Notes: a model not told the origin generated them from the letters alone. Shown: positions 43,628 to 52,168, counted from the first letter of the stretch. The stretch: DNA of 64,000 nt from an uncultured Lachnospiraceae bacterium (GCA_944380315.1 CALWHG010000007.1:1-64000), one strand, 5' to 3'. Program-made: numbers and translations.

Positions 43628-44359
43628 TTATGTAGGGGATTGCCAACCGTCAACGTCAAGAGTTGACCAAAACAGATGTCCTCCTGCATCTATAGCCATA
43701 CCTCTGTCATGCGTGAAAAATGCAATAGCGCTGTTTCTATTCGGGGCCAATGGATGTGTATAAAAAATGGATACACACTTAAACCTGTTATAGTCCGGAT
43801 TTTGGGCAAACAGTTCTGCGAATGAGGATATATTATCAGGAAGAACCTGCCCGATTGCATCCAGGCCGTTAGTCAACTGACTAACTTCGTATGCCAACGT
43901 ACCCTCAATATTCGGATTTGCCTGCCTCCCATCCAGCGCAAAGCCTTCCTGATTCGTGGTGCCGTTGTTGACTATGTACTGTTTAAGTACATCCTGGAAT
44001 GCATCAGTGTGGACAAGCTTTCCCACTATGAAATTCGCTGCACTATTGAGCCAGGTCTGCAGCGGCGTTTTTCTGTTGCTGGTCCCGGATGGGTTCTGGG
44101 TCTCCTGTGTAAGGTCATACTTATCATCGGCTGTCACACTTTCCGCATCTCCCGGGAACCCTTTCGCAAGGAATACATAATTTTCTCCATCGTTTGTAGG
44201 GGTAATCCCCTGGATACCGTCTTTTATGATCACATAGGTGCTTCCATCATAATAGACGGTATTATACTTGTAGTATGTCTTTTCGGGGTCATATTCATTC
44301 CCCATGTTTGAATAGCCGGTCACGGCAAGCTTTGTATATCCTTCAGGTATATTGCTCAT
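43628..44359 (-). CDS. Expressed tail fibre with exchangeable C-terminus
   Basis: 243-aa tail-tip fibre, probably the host receptor-binding protein. The constant part (1-162) holds EGYTKLAVTGYSNMGNEYDPEKTYYKY in short (YDPEKTYYKYNTVYY), KTPLQTWLNSAANFIVGKL and QEGFALDGRQANPNIEGTL, a common fibre linker. At residues 163-166 the Thr-Asn-Gly-Leu encoded by the recombination site begins the variable 81-residue tip (DAIGQVLPDNISSF to WSTLDVDGWQSPT). TAAGGAG precedes the ATG. The stop is followed 10 bp later by silent cassette 1. Tip exchange by inversion is inferred. Confidence 0.85.
   Translation of the reverse strand: MSNIPEGYTKLAVTGYSNMGNEYDPEKTYYKYNTVYYDGSTYVIIKDGIQGITPTNDGENYVFLAKGFPGDAESVTADDKYDLTQETQNPSGTSNRKTPLQTWLNSAANFIVGKLVHTDAFQDVLKQYIVNNGTTNQEGFALDGRQANPNIEGTLAYEVSQLTNGLDAIGQVLPDNISSFAELFAQNPDYNRFKCVSIFYTHPLAPNRNSAIAFFTHDRGMAIDAGGHLFWSTLDVDGWQSPT
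43862..43885 (-). repeat. Shufflon site 0 (expressed) with palindromic arm
   Basis: ACTAACGGCCTG (43,862-43,873) inside the expressed fibre gene. Here alone a second, inverted half-site is present: GTTAGTCA-AC-TGACTAAC spans 43,868-43,885 on the + strand, giving GTTAGT and ACTAAC arms around 6 bp, the layout of a tyrosine recombinase core site. The silent sites keep only one arm. Confidence 0.7.
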
Positions 44360-44370
44360 TTGTAATCTCC

Positions 44371-44547
44371 TTATTGATCGTCAGAATTCGCAGATGTCTC
44401 AGATAAAAACTCTTCTTTTATGTACAGCGCTCCTGTATCCACATCGAAATAGAAGATAGGTGGATCAGTCCGGAGAAAAGCATTGTCACTGACATAGCTT
44501 TTCATCTTCTCCCATAAGTGAGCCAGGGAGCGTTTTGAAAGGAACAT
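44371..44547 (-). CDS. Small phage fibre-associated protein
   Basis: 58-aa protein starting MFLSKRSLAHLWEKMKSY with GGAGG upstream. Its C-terminal half, PPIFYFDVDTGALYIKEEF, resembles the end of the fibre encoded at 45,961 (FFLDVESGTLYMKAG), so it looks like a detached fibre-end module. It sits 11 bp before the expressed tail-fibre gene. Confidence 0.75.
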   Translation of the reverse strand: MFLSKRSLAHLWEKMKSYVSDNAFLRTDPPIFYFDVDTGALYIKEEFLSETSANSDDQ

Positions 44548-44559
44548 GGCAGCCCTCCT

Positions 44560-45462
44560 TTACACACATATGGCGTCGATCTCTTCATCGGACATCTCTT
44601 CAGCCCAGGTACCATCTGAGCAAAGCAGCTTTTCTGTATCTCCTGCTGCAGGCTGCGGCACCAGGCCAGCTTTGCCGGCAGCGGATGATGATGCCCCCGT
44701 GAAGGCCTGATACTTCGTGTCTGTGAATACGGCATTTTCCGGAACATCTGATTTTACCGTATGTCCGTTTACCGTGGAGGCATTACCACCATTTGCTGGA
44801 AGCGCAGCGGGCTTGTTCTTTATGAATGCATCAGATCCTGAGTCTGACTCATTCCAATCGGCCTGAACATTCTTTTCAGCGTCTGATGGTGCATGTGGCT
44901 CCTGACTGTGATCATAGGCCACCTTGCCCCGGTCACCTCTGTAAGCAGTCTGGGCAGTCTCACCCAGTGCTAGACCATCAGCACCGCTTATGACTACATA
45001 TGTAGATCCTGACCAGCGATATGTTTTATTCGTGGACAGGTCAATATATATCTTGCTTGATTCAGGCGTGATCTGCTGGCCGTGCCCGCTGTCCTGATAG
45101 AACTGGCCATTGTAATAATAGCCTTCCACCACATCATCCACGTAAGATGGCAACTGTGACGCAGGTACCTTTCCTCCAGAATCAAGCTCTGCCACCCCCC
45201 CCGGTGACCCAATGGAGGTCTTATCTACCTTACCCCCTAAAGCAGCATTTACTGCCTTGTTCTGTACCGGGTTGGTAGAAGATGAGGAGAGTGAGCTGTC
45301 TACGGTGATCTTACTAAGTCCCTGAAGCTTTTCCTTGTCCTCATTGGTGTAGTCATTTGTTGACAGTCCCTTTCCGGATACCTTGGCAACGAACTTTCCT
45401 GAAGCCCAGGTCTTTATGTTGTTCCAGAACCTTGTCGCATTCTTTTGTGAAAATATCTTCAT
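44560..45462 (-). CDS. Phage tail fibre / collar-type protein
   Basis: 300-aa structural protein. N-terminus MKIFSQKNATRFWNNIKTW, then GLSTNDYTNEDKEKLQGL, a repeat typical of Gram-positive phage fibres, STNPVQNKAVNAALGGKVD, a Pro/Gly region and VVEGYYYNGQFYQDSG. KNKPAALPANGGNASTVNG recalls collar-domain fibres. It ends with MSDEEIDAICV, echoing the preceding baseplate protein's end. The 5' end overlaps that gene by 4 bp. Probably trimeric. Confidence 0.82.
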   Translation of the reverse strand: MKIFSQKNATRFWNNIKTWASGKFVAKVSGKGLSTNDYTNEDKEKLQGLSKITVDSSLSSSSTNPVQNKAVNAALGGKVDKTSIGSPGGVAELDSGGKVPASQLPSYVDDVVEGYYYNGQFYQDSGHGQQITPESSKIYIDLSTNKTYRWSGSTYVVISGADGLALGETAQTAYRGDRGKVAYDHSQEPHAPSDAEKNVQADWNESDSGSDAFIKNKPAALPANGGNASTVNGHTVKSDVPENAVFTDTKYQAFTGASSSAAGKAGLVPQPAAGDTEKLLCSDGTWAEEMSDEEIDAICV

Positions 45463-45950
45463 GTCATTTGATCCTCCATAAACATTGCATCTATCTCTTC
45501 ATCTGTCATTTCTTCCATGTCAGCCGGCATGGGATCGTTCCACTCCGTGTCATAATCTTCATTGGATGCTTTCCGGAGCACCTGGCCAAGATCGCCTCCA
45601 CGGGGTATCAGACGCTGATACTCTTTATACTCCGGAAGGATATAGTCTTCTGGCTGCGGTCTTTCTATGACCGGGATGACTATGGATAGGACTGTCTCCC
45701 CGGATGTCCTTGAAGTTACATAAAGGTAAACAGTTATATCTGCGGATGACTGCAGCATGATATCAGGGATAGGGACATGCCCACTGCTTATATAAGCCCT
45801 GTGAGACAGATCTCCTTGGTAGAACTGGGCCTCAGTGCCATCCGGTATGTCTATCTCGCTGTTTTCTATTGCCAACTCTTGACCATAGTCCCATTGGAAG
45901 ACCTGTTGCGATATACAGCCTTTATTTCCTATGAACTTTGCTGTTACCAT
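45459..45950 (-). CDS. Phage baseplate upper protein-like (BppU-type)
   Basis: 163-aa protein. The N-terminal domain with FQWDYGQELAIENSEIDIPDG and FYQGDLSHRAYISSGHVPIPD follows the BppU/baseplate accessory pattern of gut siphoviruses. Then comes a short linker with PEYKEYQRLIPRGGDLGQVL and the acidic tail MTDEEIDAMFMED. It would attach fibres to the tail tip. Identity by pattern memory only. Confidence 0.74.
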   Translation of the reverse strand: MVTAKFIGNKGCISQQVFQWDYGQELAIENSEIDIPDGTEAQFYQGDLSHRAYISSGHVPIPDIMLQSSADITVYLYVTSRTSGETVLSIVIPVIERPQPEDYILPEYKEYQRLIPRGGDLGQVLRKASNEDYDTEWNDPMPADMEEMTDEEIDAMFMEDQMT

Positions 45951-45960
45951 ATCGCCCTCC

Positions 45961-46527
45961 TTATGCCGCTGTGACCTTCCAGTAAAGTTCCGTGGTGTCG
46001 GTGTCGATGATAAAGTCGACGCCCACTCCGGCTTTCATGTAAAGAGTTCCGGATTCCACATCCAGAAAGAAGCCCGGTGCTATGATGGTACTGTACTGGG
46101 CAGCCAGGGCAGCGGAGTTTTCTGCTGCCTGTGCCTGCAGTTGAGACTGTTGAGACCAGAACTTTGAATTATCAGTGTTTTCCCCCGGTCTTACTCCCGT
46201 GTTGCCATGGGCCCAGCTTTCAGCCTCAAGAACTCTGTCTGCTGCATCAGCTTCACTGCCTGCTGCTGCAGAAGCGGATTCAGCGGCATCAGAAGCGTAT
46301 CCCTGAGCATCCGTGACTGCCTGCTCAGCTTCATCCTTCACGGCATTGACTTCCTGAATCGTGGCATCGATCTCGGTGCCCTTGCCATCTATGAATTCGA
46401 TGGCAGTATTCATCTGCTGCTGGATCTTTGTCAGCGCGCTTACAGTGGCAGCGCGGACTTGCTTACCATACCTGGCAGATGTCCAGTCCGCTATTTCCTT
46501 CGCGAGATCTATGAGTGGTAATGACAT
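45961..46527 (-). CDS. Phage fibre protein with coiled coil
   Basis: 188-aa fibre. N-terminal LIDLAKEIADWTSARYGKQVR, a long Ala/Glu-rich coiled-coil region (about 55-110, AVTDAQGYASDAAESASAAA) interrupted by AESWAHGNTGVRPGENTDNS, then the terminal domain FFLDVESGTLYMKAG. The ESWAxGxTGxRxGE block is widespread in phage fibres. It overlaps the Tal gene by 1 bp. Confidence 0.82.
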   Translation of the reverse strand: MSLPLIDLAKEIADWTSARYGKQVRAATVSALTKIQQQMNTAIEFIDGKGTEIDATIQEVNAVKDEAEQAVTDAQGYASDAAESASAAAGSEADAADRVLEAESWAHGNTGVRPGENTDNSKFWSQQSQLQAQAAENSAALAAQYSTIIAPGFFLDVESGTLYMKAGVGVDFIIDTDTTELYWKVTAA

Positions 46528-48464
46528 TACATGCCTCCTCCTGTATCTATGCTGTCTATCTGATCTTGAAGGTTCTGTATGTCATCTTCAAGGTCAGATA
46601 TCTTATCGTAAACTGAGTATTCATTAAGGATAACAAAATCCCTGGCTACACACTGGCCTCCATTGTTGACGACAAAATCAAAATCATCTTCACTATTCCA
46701 GCCAGCCCAGAACCAAAGCTTTCCTGCAGCTCCGGGGTTGGCTGACATGCCGCACTGACCATCATTGGACTGGAATATATCCCTGCCCCAGGCTTTTCTG
46801 GAATAGAATCCCCCTATGCCGATCTCCTGGTCATCTGCATAGAAGAATCCGTCTCCAAAATCAGCCGAGCCGCCGACGATCTCAGGGGCATTGAGTTTAC
46901 CGGAGTTGATAGTGATACCAGATATACTCATCACTACAAGCTCTTTGCCAGAAGCGTCGAGGACTTTGATGATTCCATCTTTCCCGAGACCTGAACCGCC
47001 AACTTCTAGTGTTCCTCCACGGATACGGTCAGCCAGCATCGTGCCCGTGGTTATGAAGTCAGCCACCAGGTTGCCGTCTATGGTCCAGGCGTTCCTATAT
47101 GGACCATTGATACCTGTGGTGCTGAAGCCTATGCCATTCTGATTTATCTGTATGACATTGGTAGCAGTAGCTTTGTCAGGCGTATTCATGATTAGGATAC
47201 GCCAGGGATGCATCTTTTCTCCGGTCTCAGGGTTGATGTTATCTAAAACTACATACCCTCCAAAGCCTCCCGTAATAAGGCTTGTGGCGTTAGCTATCTT
47301 TTGTACCATAGTGGCAAAAAGCTCATCCGATGCATCCTGAAGGTCTTTGCTCATAGTGACCTGCTTATTTACCGTAGACCCTGTAAATGAGGTAGTTGTA
47401 TTACCAAGGCTTATGGACCCTTTTGAAGGATCATCGAGGTATATATCCAGTTTGGAAAGCAGAAGATCTTTGTTTATCCCGTGGGGCTTACTTATGCATT
47501 CCGTATACCTACCAAGCTTAAATCTCCGTATATCTGTTCCTGCATTGGCAAGGTCAAGGGCCTTTACGGTAAAAGAATCAGGTATCCCGGAAGCCTCTGC
47601 AAGATATTGCTTAGCGACCTGTAGTAATCTGGATGGATCTGAGATATCCTCCCATTTGTATGTGCCCCATATATATCCATGTTCAGCTATGATATCCGGA
47701 TCAGCCTCTATATAGTCCTTTCCATTGTTTACGCTGGTTATATCAGTGGTAGCTTCCTGGGTTTCTCCAAGATCATCCTCATATTTGTAATCAGCTCCGT
47801 AAGGGATAAGGCACGTTATGATATTGGTTGCATCCTGATACTGTGTAAGATCAAGTAGATTGACTCCGAATCTTATGTTTTGTTCATTATATCCTCCGAG
47901 ATCATATGTATAATTAAGGATCTTTTTGCCATTGTTATACTGGACCCATAAATATCCGCCATGGACATCTAGAAGGAATTTCTTTAAGGTATTCCATGTT
48001 GTGTCAAGAGTAGTGCTGGTCCTTACAAGTTCATTGTTTTCATCAGCGACATTGATAACCCCAAGCTCAAAACGCTTCCGAGCCTCGACCTGGCTGTTAT
48101 GAGCATCTATCATGCTTGTAAGGAAAGACTTTATATTACCACTCATGGAAAAAGGTCTCTGTATACTATCTATGAGATACGAGAGACTTCCTTCACATCC
48201 GATGGATTTCACGTTGTAAAAATCCTTTTCATCGGTAAGTATGCGCCCTTCATATATGAGCTCCTTATCCTCATATAATTCTATGACTGAGTTAAGTTTC
48301 TTGAGAGTGTCATAATAAGGATGAAGAGGAGTGACCTTAAAAGTCAAGGAGCCAGTCTTGTTAAGGGAAAGAGAGAGCCGTGGATCTATAAGCTTTAATT
48401 TTCCGGCTTTCTGATTATGTAACGTATAAGATTTTCCATTTATAATGTTTTTGATCTCATACAT
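46527..48464 (-). CDS. Tail-associated protein (Tal / minor structural)
   Basis: 645-aa distal tail protein. The N-terminal 370 residues (KNIINGKSYTLHNQKAGKL, GRILTDEKDFYNVKSIGCEG, YIDSIQRPF-like segment) match the gp27/gp44-like prophage tail domain that closes the tube. The C-terminal part (about 400-645) is beta-rich with NGPYRNAWTIDGNLVADFI and TGTMLADRIRGGTLEVGG, often seen before fibre attachment points. It ends in a short coiled coil. Position after Dit supports the call. Confidence 0.85.
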   Translation of the reverse strand: MYEIKNIINGKSYTLHNQKAGKLKLIDPRLSLSLNKTGSLTFKVTPLHPYYDTLKKLNSVIELYEDKELIYEGRILTDEKDFYNVKSIGCEGSLSYLIDSIQRPFSMSGNIKSFLTSMIDAHNSQVEARKRFELGVINVADENNELVRTSTTLDTTWNTLKKFLLDVHGGYLWVQYNNGKKILNYTYDLGGYNEQNIRFGVNLLDLTQYQDATNIITCLIPYGADYKYEDDLGETQEATTDITSVNNGKDYIEADPDIIAEHGYIWGTYKWEDISDPSRLLQVAKQYLAEASGIPDSFTVKALDLANAGTDIRRFKLGRYTECISKPHGINKDLLLSKLDIYLDDPSKGSISLGNTTTSFTGSTVNKQVTMSKDLQDASDELFATMVQKIANATSLITGGFGGYVVLDNINPETGEKMHPWRILIMNTPDKATATNVIQINQNGIGFSTTGINGPYRNAWTIDGNLVADFITTGTMLADRIRGGTLEVGGSGLGKDGIIKVLDASGKELVVMSISGITINSGKLNAPEIVGGSADFGDGFFYADDQEIGIGGFYSRKAWGRDIFQSNDGQCGMSANPGAAGKLWFWAGWNSEDDFDFVVNNGGQCVARDFVILNEYSVYDKISDLEDDIQNLQDQIDSIDTGGGM

Positions 48465-49165
48465 CAGAGACTGCCTCCACGATAGATAACTGATACAGTA
48501 CCATTTCCGGTAAAGATCATGGTATGTTCTCCGCTGGTTATCTCTATATCAGGGTAATAATTCATTCCAGGTTCTATAAGATAAGTTTCTCCCTCATACT
48601 GAAGTGTCATGGAAGAATCAGAACTTATTTCCGGTACTGTTGACATGGGCGAACCAATAACCGTAAGTGAGAGAGAGCCATCTACCAAAAGGTTTGCATA
48701 TTCACGTATCACTCCATTATCAAGGTCAAAAGGATCCCATAACCAATCATTGGCACTTGAAGTGATCTCATATTTGTAAGGATCACAGTCAAATTCCAGT
48801 GTGATCCCCGAATATATTCTGTTATCCTTTTCTGATTCTACACTGCCACGGCCTTCATAATAATAGCCGCTGTCCCAGTCAAGGACAATTTTCCTCTTTT
48901 TGCCATGAAGATAATTACTGATATCACTTTTAATGGCTGACCAGTTATCATAACCTTTGTCTTCAATATCGCACTGGATAGTGATAGTACGGTTTTCATA
49001 GTGCGTACCAAAATAGTCAGTCATATCTAGATACCCATTTGCTCCAGGGATATCATATCGGTTTTCCTTGACCTTCGGGGCCTTAAAGGATACTGATTTT
49101 ATCCTAAGGCCCCAGTCATTGTAAGTATGTATCTCATCATCAAATGTTATGCCAAGAGGAGTCAT
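48464..49165 (-). CDS. Distal tail protein (Dit)
   Basis: 233-aa hub protein that forms the ring at the end of the tail tube. YDIPGANGYLDMTDYFGTHYE and RTITIQCDIEDKG are Dit-family strands; FDCDPYKYE is the usual motif ending the N-terminal half, and the C-terminal domain is galectin-like (GNGTVSVIYRGGSL). It overlaps both tape measure and Tal genes. Confidence 0.87.
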   Translation of the reverse strand: MTPLGITFDDEIHTYNDWGLRIKSVSFKAPKVKENRYDIPGANGYLDMTDYFGTHYENRTITIQCDIEDKGYDNWSAIKSDISNYLHGKKRKIVLDWDSGYYYEGRGSVESEKDNRIYSGITLEFDCDPYKYEITSSANDWLWDPFDLDNGVIREYANLLVDGSLSLTVIGSPMSTVPEISSDSSMTLQYEGETYLIEPGMNYYPDIEITSGEHTMIFTGNGTVSVIYRGGSL

Positions 49166-50952
49166 ACTATGTCCCTTTCTTCCATGCGCCCTTGATCGCC
49201 AAGTCCATTGTTTACTGGTTCTGTGACTATGCTGCCGACCTTTTGACCGTCCATGCTTACCTGTGTTCCATCAAGAGCATCTCGCATTTCCTGACCGATA
49301 CGACGATAATCTATTGGATCATTCGGCTTTTGCCCTTCATTGCCAGCGACTTCTGCGGGGAGAGAGGTCGTACCGTTCAGATAAGTTGCCTGCTTAGCAG
49401 ATGCTATAGCCTTCTTTGCCATTTCTGCAGAGCTCTTTGATGGATAATTACTATAGTCATCAATTCCCTTTGCCATACCAAGGGGGATATATTTTCCTAC
49501 GGCATCCCTGAAGACCTTTGAAGGACTTTCTATTCCCAGTAGATCTTTTGCCCAATCAAGAGCTCCTCCAACCACATCGCCTATGGCATCGAGGATCGTA
49601 CCGGCGGCATTTGCGATACCTTTAGCAATACCCGCGATTATATCGGCACCAAGTCCCAGCCAGTCGGTTTCGCCGATCTCTTCCATTATTGAGCTTACAA
49701 GCTCACCTGCGGATTTAAGGATGTCCGGTATTGCCTGTATAAGTCCTGCAGCCATCTGGCCGACAAGCTCTATTCCTTTTTGAAGAAGATCAGGCAGGTG
49801 CGATGCGATAGTTGCCAATAATTGGACGATCACAGATCCTATAGCCGATAAAACTGCAGGGAGATTGTTAAGCAATCCCTGAGCCAATTGTCCGATCAGC
49901 TGAATGCCGGACTGTAAAAGCTGCGGGAGACCAGTTAATAGATGCGAAACAAGGCTATTGAGTATTTGGCCTCCTGAGGCTATTACATCAGGCAGTTTTT
50001 GGAGTAGACCATTGATAAATTCCGCAATCGAACTTTGGCCAGATGCGGTTAATTGCCCTGCAGCTCCAACTATACTCTGAGCGAGCTCACTTATTATGGA
50101 TAAACCAGCCTCAGCAAGCCCCTGCAGTAAGACCGGAACAGTCTCAGCAAGTCGAGGTACTATCTCAGATATATTTGAGATAATATTGTCAGCTGCTGTG
50201 ACGATCGATTCTGTGAGTTCTTCAGCTGTTCCCTGACCGTTCAGGAAGTTATCAAAGGCAGCCTTTGCTGAAGCCATCGAACCTGATATGGTGGTGGCCG
50301 CTTCCAGAGCTGTGGTGCCTGTAATGCCAAGTTCACCCTGGATAACATGGATCGCTTCATAGACGTCATTGAGATTTGATATGTCATACTCGACGCCCGA
50401 GATCTTTTCAGCATCTGCGAGGAGACGCTGCATCTCCTCTTTTGTTCCACCATATCCAAGCTTGAGGTTATCAAGCATGGTATAATTCTGTTTAGCAAAG
50501 CCCTGGTATGCATTCTGGATGAGCTCCATTGAGGTGCCCATCTTATTTGCATTATCAGACATGTCCACCATGGCCATGTCTGCGATCTTTGCAGCTTCCT
50601 CAGTATCACCGGAAACAGACTGGAGCAGTGATGCAGAAAAGCTTGTGACATTCTGCATGTATTCATTTGCAGATAGTCCTGCAGTCTTATATGCATTATT
50701 TGCATTTTCAATGACGGTCTGTGCACTACCTTTAAATAAGGTCTCGATACCGCCAATGTTCTGCTCAAGGTCTGCAACTGAACTTAATGCAGCTTTTGAC
50801 ATAGCTGCAAATCCTGTAGTAATGCCGGCTATTGAAACGCCGACAACAGCAAGACCGCTTTTTGCTATGCTTCCAAGCTTACCTACACCGCTTGAAAATC
50901 CTTCGCTATCGATCTTTGTATCAAAACGAAGGGTGCCATCATATTGAGCCAT
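49162..50952 (-). CDS. Tape measure protein
   Basis: 596-aa protein that sets tail length and is ejected with DNA. N-terminal FDTKIDSEGFSSGVGKLGS, SVADLEQNIGGIETLFKGSA and GTSMELIQNAYQGFAKQNY are typical. Residues about 300-440 contain a hydrophobic repeat, LPxLLxxGxxLIxQLxxGL, seen several times (GLPQLLQSGIQLIGQLAQGL). At about 1.5 angstrom per residue, the usual relation, the tail would be near 90 nm. The C-terminus has AKDLLGIESPSKVFRD, a conserved phage end motif. Confidence 0.92.
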   Translation of the reverse strand: MAQYDGTLRFDTKIDSEGFSSGVGKLGSIAKSGLAVVGVSIAGITTGFAAMSKAALSSVADLEQNIGGIETLFKGSAQTVIENANNAYKTAGLSANEYMQNVTSFSASLLQSVSGDTEEAAKIADMAMVDMSDNANKMGTSMELIQNAYQGFAKQNYTMLDNLKLGYGGTKEEMQRLLADAEKISGVEYDISNLNDVYEAIHVIQGELGITGTTALEAATTISGSMASAKAAFDNFLNGQGTAEELTESIVTAADNIISNISEIVPRLAETVPVLLQGLAEAGLSIISELAQSIVGAAGQLTASGQSSIAEFINGLLQKLPDVIASGGQILNSLVSHLLTGLPQLLQSGIQLIGQLAQGLLNNLPAVLSAIGSVIVQLLATIASHLPDLLQKGIELVGQMAAGLIQAIPDILKSAGELVSSIMEEIGETDWLGLGADIIAGIAKGIANAAGTILDAIGDVVGGALDWAKDLLGIESPSKVFRDAVGKYIPLGMAKGIDDYSNYPSKSSAEMAKKAIASAKQATYLNGTTSLPAEVAGNEGQKPNDPIDYRRIGQEMRDALDGTQVSMDGQKVGSIVTEPVNNGLGDQGRMEERDIV

Positions 50953-50999
50953 GAATATCCCTCCTTGTGGATAAACACGGCTCTAAGGCTCACAGATGT

Positions 51000-51137
51000 T
51001 TAAATCACTATTTCAAATTCCCTTCTGCATTTTTTGCACTTAAAAAAAACGCCTCTTGCAACGGCGTTATTGTCATAAAGCATCGCCTTCTCATTACAAT
51101 ATGGGCAACGGACCCATTCTCGTTTTAGTGAAGGCAT
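51000..51137 (-). CDS. Small zinc-ribbon phage protein
   Basis: 45-aa protein with two CXXC pairs, VRCPYCNEKAM and FKCKKCRREF, forming a predicted zinc ribbon (Com-like). It lies between the Gp15-like gene and the tape measure, too short for most gene finders. No clear ribosome site is seen before its ATG, which is the main doubt. Function unknown; similar ribbons act as translation regulators in phage Mu. Confidence 0.65.
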   Translation of the reverse strand: MPSLKREWVRCPYCNEKAMLYDNNAVARGVFFKCKKCRREFEIVI

Positions 51138-51151
51138 CAATATTTTTTTCT

Positions 51152-51889
51152 TTACCAAAACATATCACCTGTTTCAAAGTCTGAAGGCGGGGGCTGAGGT
51201 ATTGCTATAGCCCTCTGTATCTTGATGATTCGTTCTCGTTCCTTCTTGTCCTTTATCTCAGCAGGATTAGCATTTCGATACATTACTCGTTGCTTGAATT
51301 CGGTACCCGAAGACAATCCATCTAGTAATATACGAAAATGCCACCAATGAAGATACTTGATCTTAAGAAGATCGATATTATAATCCTGAAGGAAGCCGGA
51401 AATTATAAATCGGGAATCTATCTTAAAGTCATACAATGCCTTCTTTTGCGATGGATCAGGGATCTCTTCATCTTCACCATCAGCGATATCACCATCCTGA
51501 GCATAAGCTTTCTTCATACAGAAAAAGTCTATCAGAGGGGGAAGGAATTCGTTGATATCTTTTGAATCGATTTCCTGCATATAATATGCCCTGATACAGG
51601 AGGCTTTTTCAATGTCTGTGATATCCTGGCTGTGTAGCATATCATAAAACCTGATCCACTCACGAAAGTCTGTTATCACAGGCACATTGATTCCATTCAG
51701 GTTCACAGCATATGGAAAAGGCTCAAAAAAAAGTTCATCATGACCATTTATTCCTTTTCCTGTGATGTTTACTTTGCGAATATCTTCGCTGCTCTCTGTT
51801 TGAAGACGGAGCATATTTTGAAGTAAAGGAGTTCCTTTTTGCACTTCCTTCTTTGACATCTTCATTTGATGCATCAATGAATGCTGCAT
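51152..51889 (-). CDS. Gp15-like tail assembly protein (possible frameshift product partner)
   Basis: 245-aa protein whose domain from about residue 48 (ELFFEPFPYAVNLNG, VITDFREWIRFYDML) matches the phage Gp15 family, encoded just before tape measure genes. The first 50 residues overlap the preceding gene in another frame and do not look conserved. AGAGG lies 6 nt before this ATG, so internal initiation is possible; a +1 frameshift near the upstream stop would also join the two frames. Confidence 0.78.
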   Translation of the reverse strand: MQHSLMHQMKMSKKEVQKGTPLLQNMLRLQTESSEDIRKVNITGKGINGHDELFFEPFPYAVNLNGINVPVITDFREWIRFYDMLHSQDITDIEKASCIRAYYMQEIDSKDINEFLPPLIDFFCMKKAYAQDGDIADGEDEEIPDPSQKKALYDFKIDSRFIISGFLQDYNIDLLKIKYLHWWHFRILLDGLSSGTEFKQRVMYRNANPAEIKDKKERERIIKIQRAIAIPQPPPSDFETGDMFW

Positions 51890-52145
51890 AAGCTTCCTCT
51901 ACCAATCCACTGTTCATTTTCCCGCCGAACAATTTCTCACTGGTACCAGGTCCATAGATGTTGTCGAAGAGATTGAAGAACATTTTACAGTACTGACGAA
52001 TGGTATTGGCAAGCTCACCAGTGCGAGGGACTATCTTTTCCTCCTCTGCAAGCTGTTTAAAAGCTTTTTCATATCTTTCCGCAAAATCTGCATCCTGAAG
52101 ATCGACTTCTAAAGTTATTCCGTTGTATTCCCATTTCCGGCTCAT
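51738..52145 (-). CDS. Tail assembly chaperone-like protein
   Basis: 135-aa protein beginning MSRKWEYNGITLEVDLQDAD with FAERYEKAFKQLAEEEK, a pattern common between tail tube and Gp15 genes (DUF6673-like, from memory). The C-terminal 50 residues are basic and low complexity (EQRRYSQSKHHRKRNKWS) and overlap the Gp15-like gene by 152 bp. It is expected to coat the tape measure during tail assembly, like lambda gpG. Confidence 0.78.
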   Translation of the reverse strand: MSRKWEYNGITLEVDLQDADFAERYEKAFKQLAEEEKIVPRTGELANTIRQYCKMFFNLFDNIYGPGTSEKLFGGKMNSGLVEEAYAAFIDASNEDVKEGSAKRNSFTSKYAPSSNREQRRYSQSKHHRKRNKWS

Positions 52146-52168
52146 AGGCTCTACCTCTTTCTTTCAAA

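Noticed and set aside
41216-44359. Diversity-generating retroelement at the fibre gene
   Set aside because: No reverse transcriptase is present and the cassettes differ throughout, not at adenines of a template repeat. The shared 12-bp sites fit inversion instead.
45777-46627. Several + strand frames opposite the fibre genes
   Set aside because: They mirror Ala-rich coiled-coil coding sequence on the other strand and lack ribosome sites.
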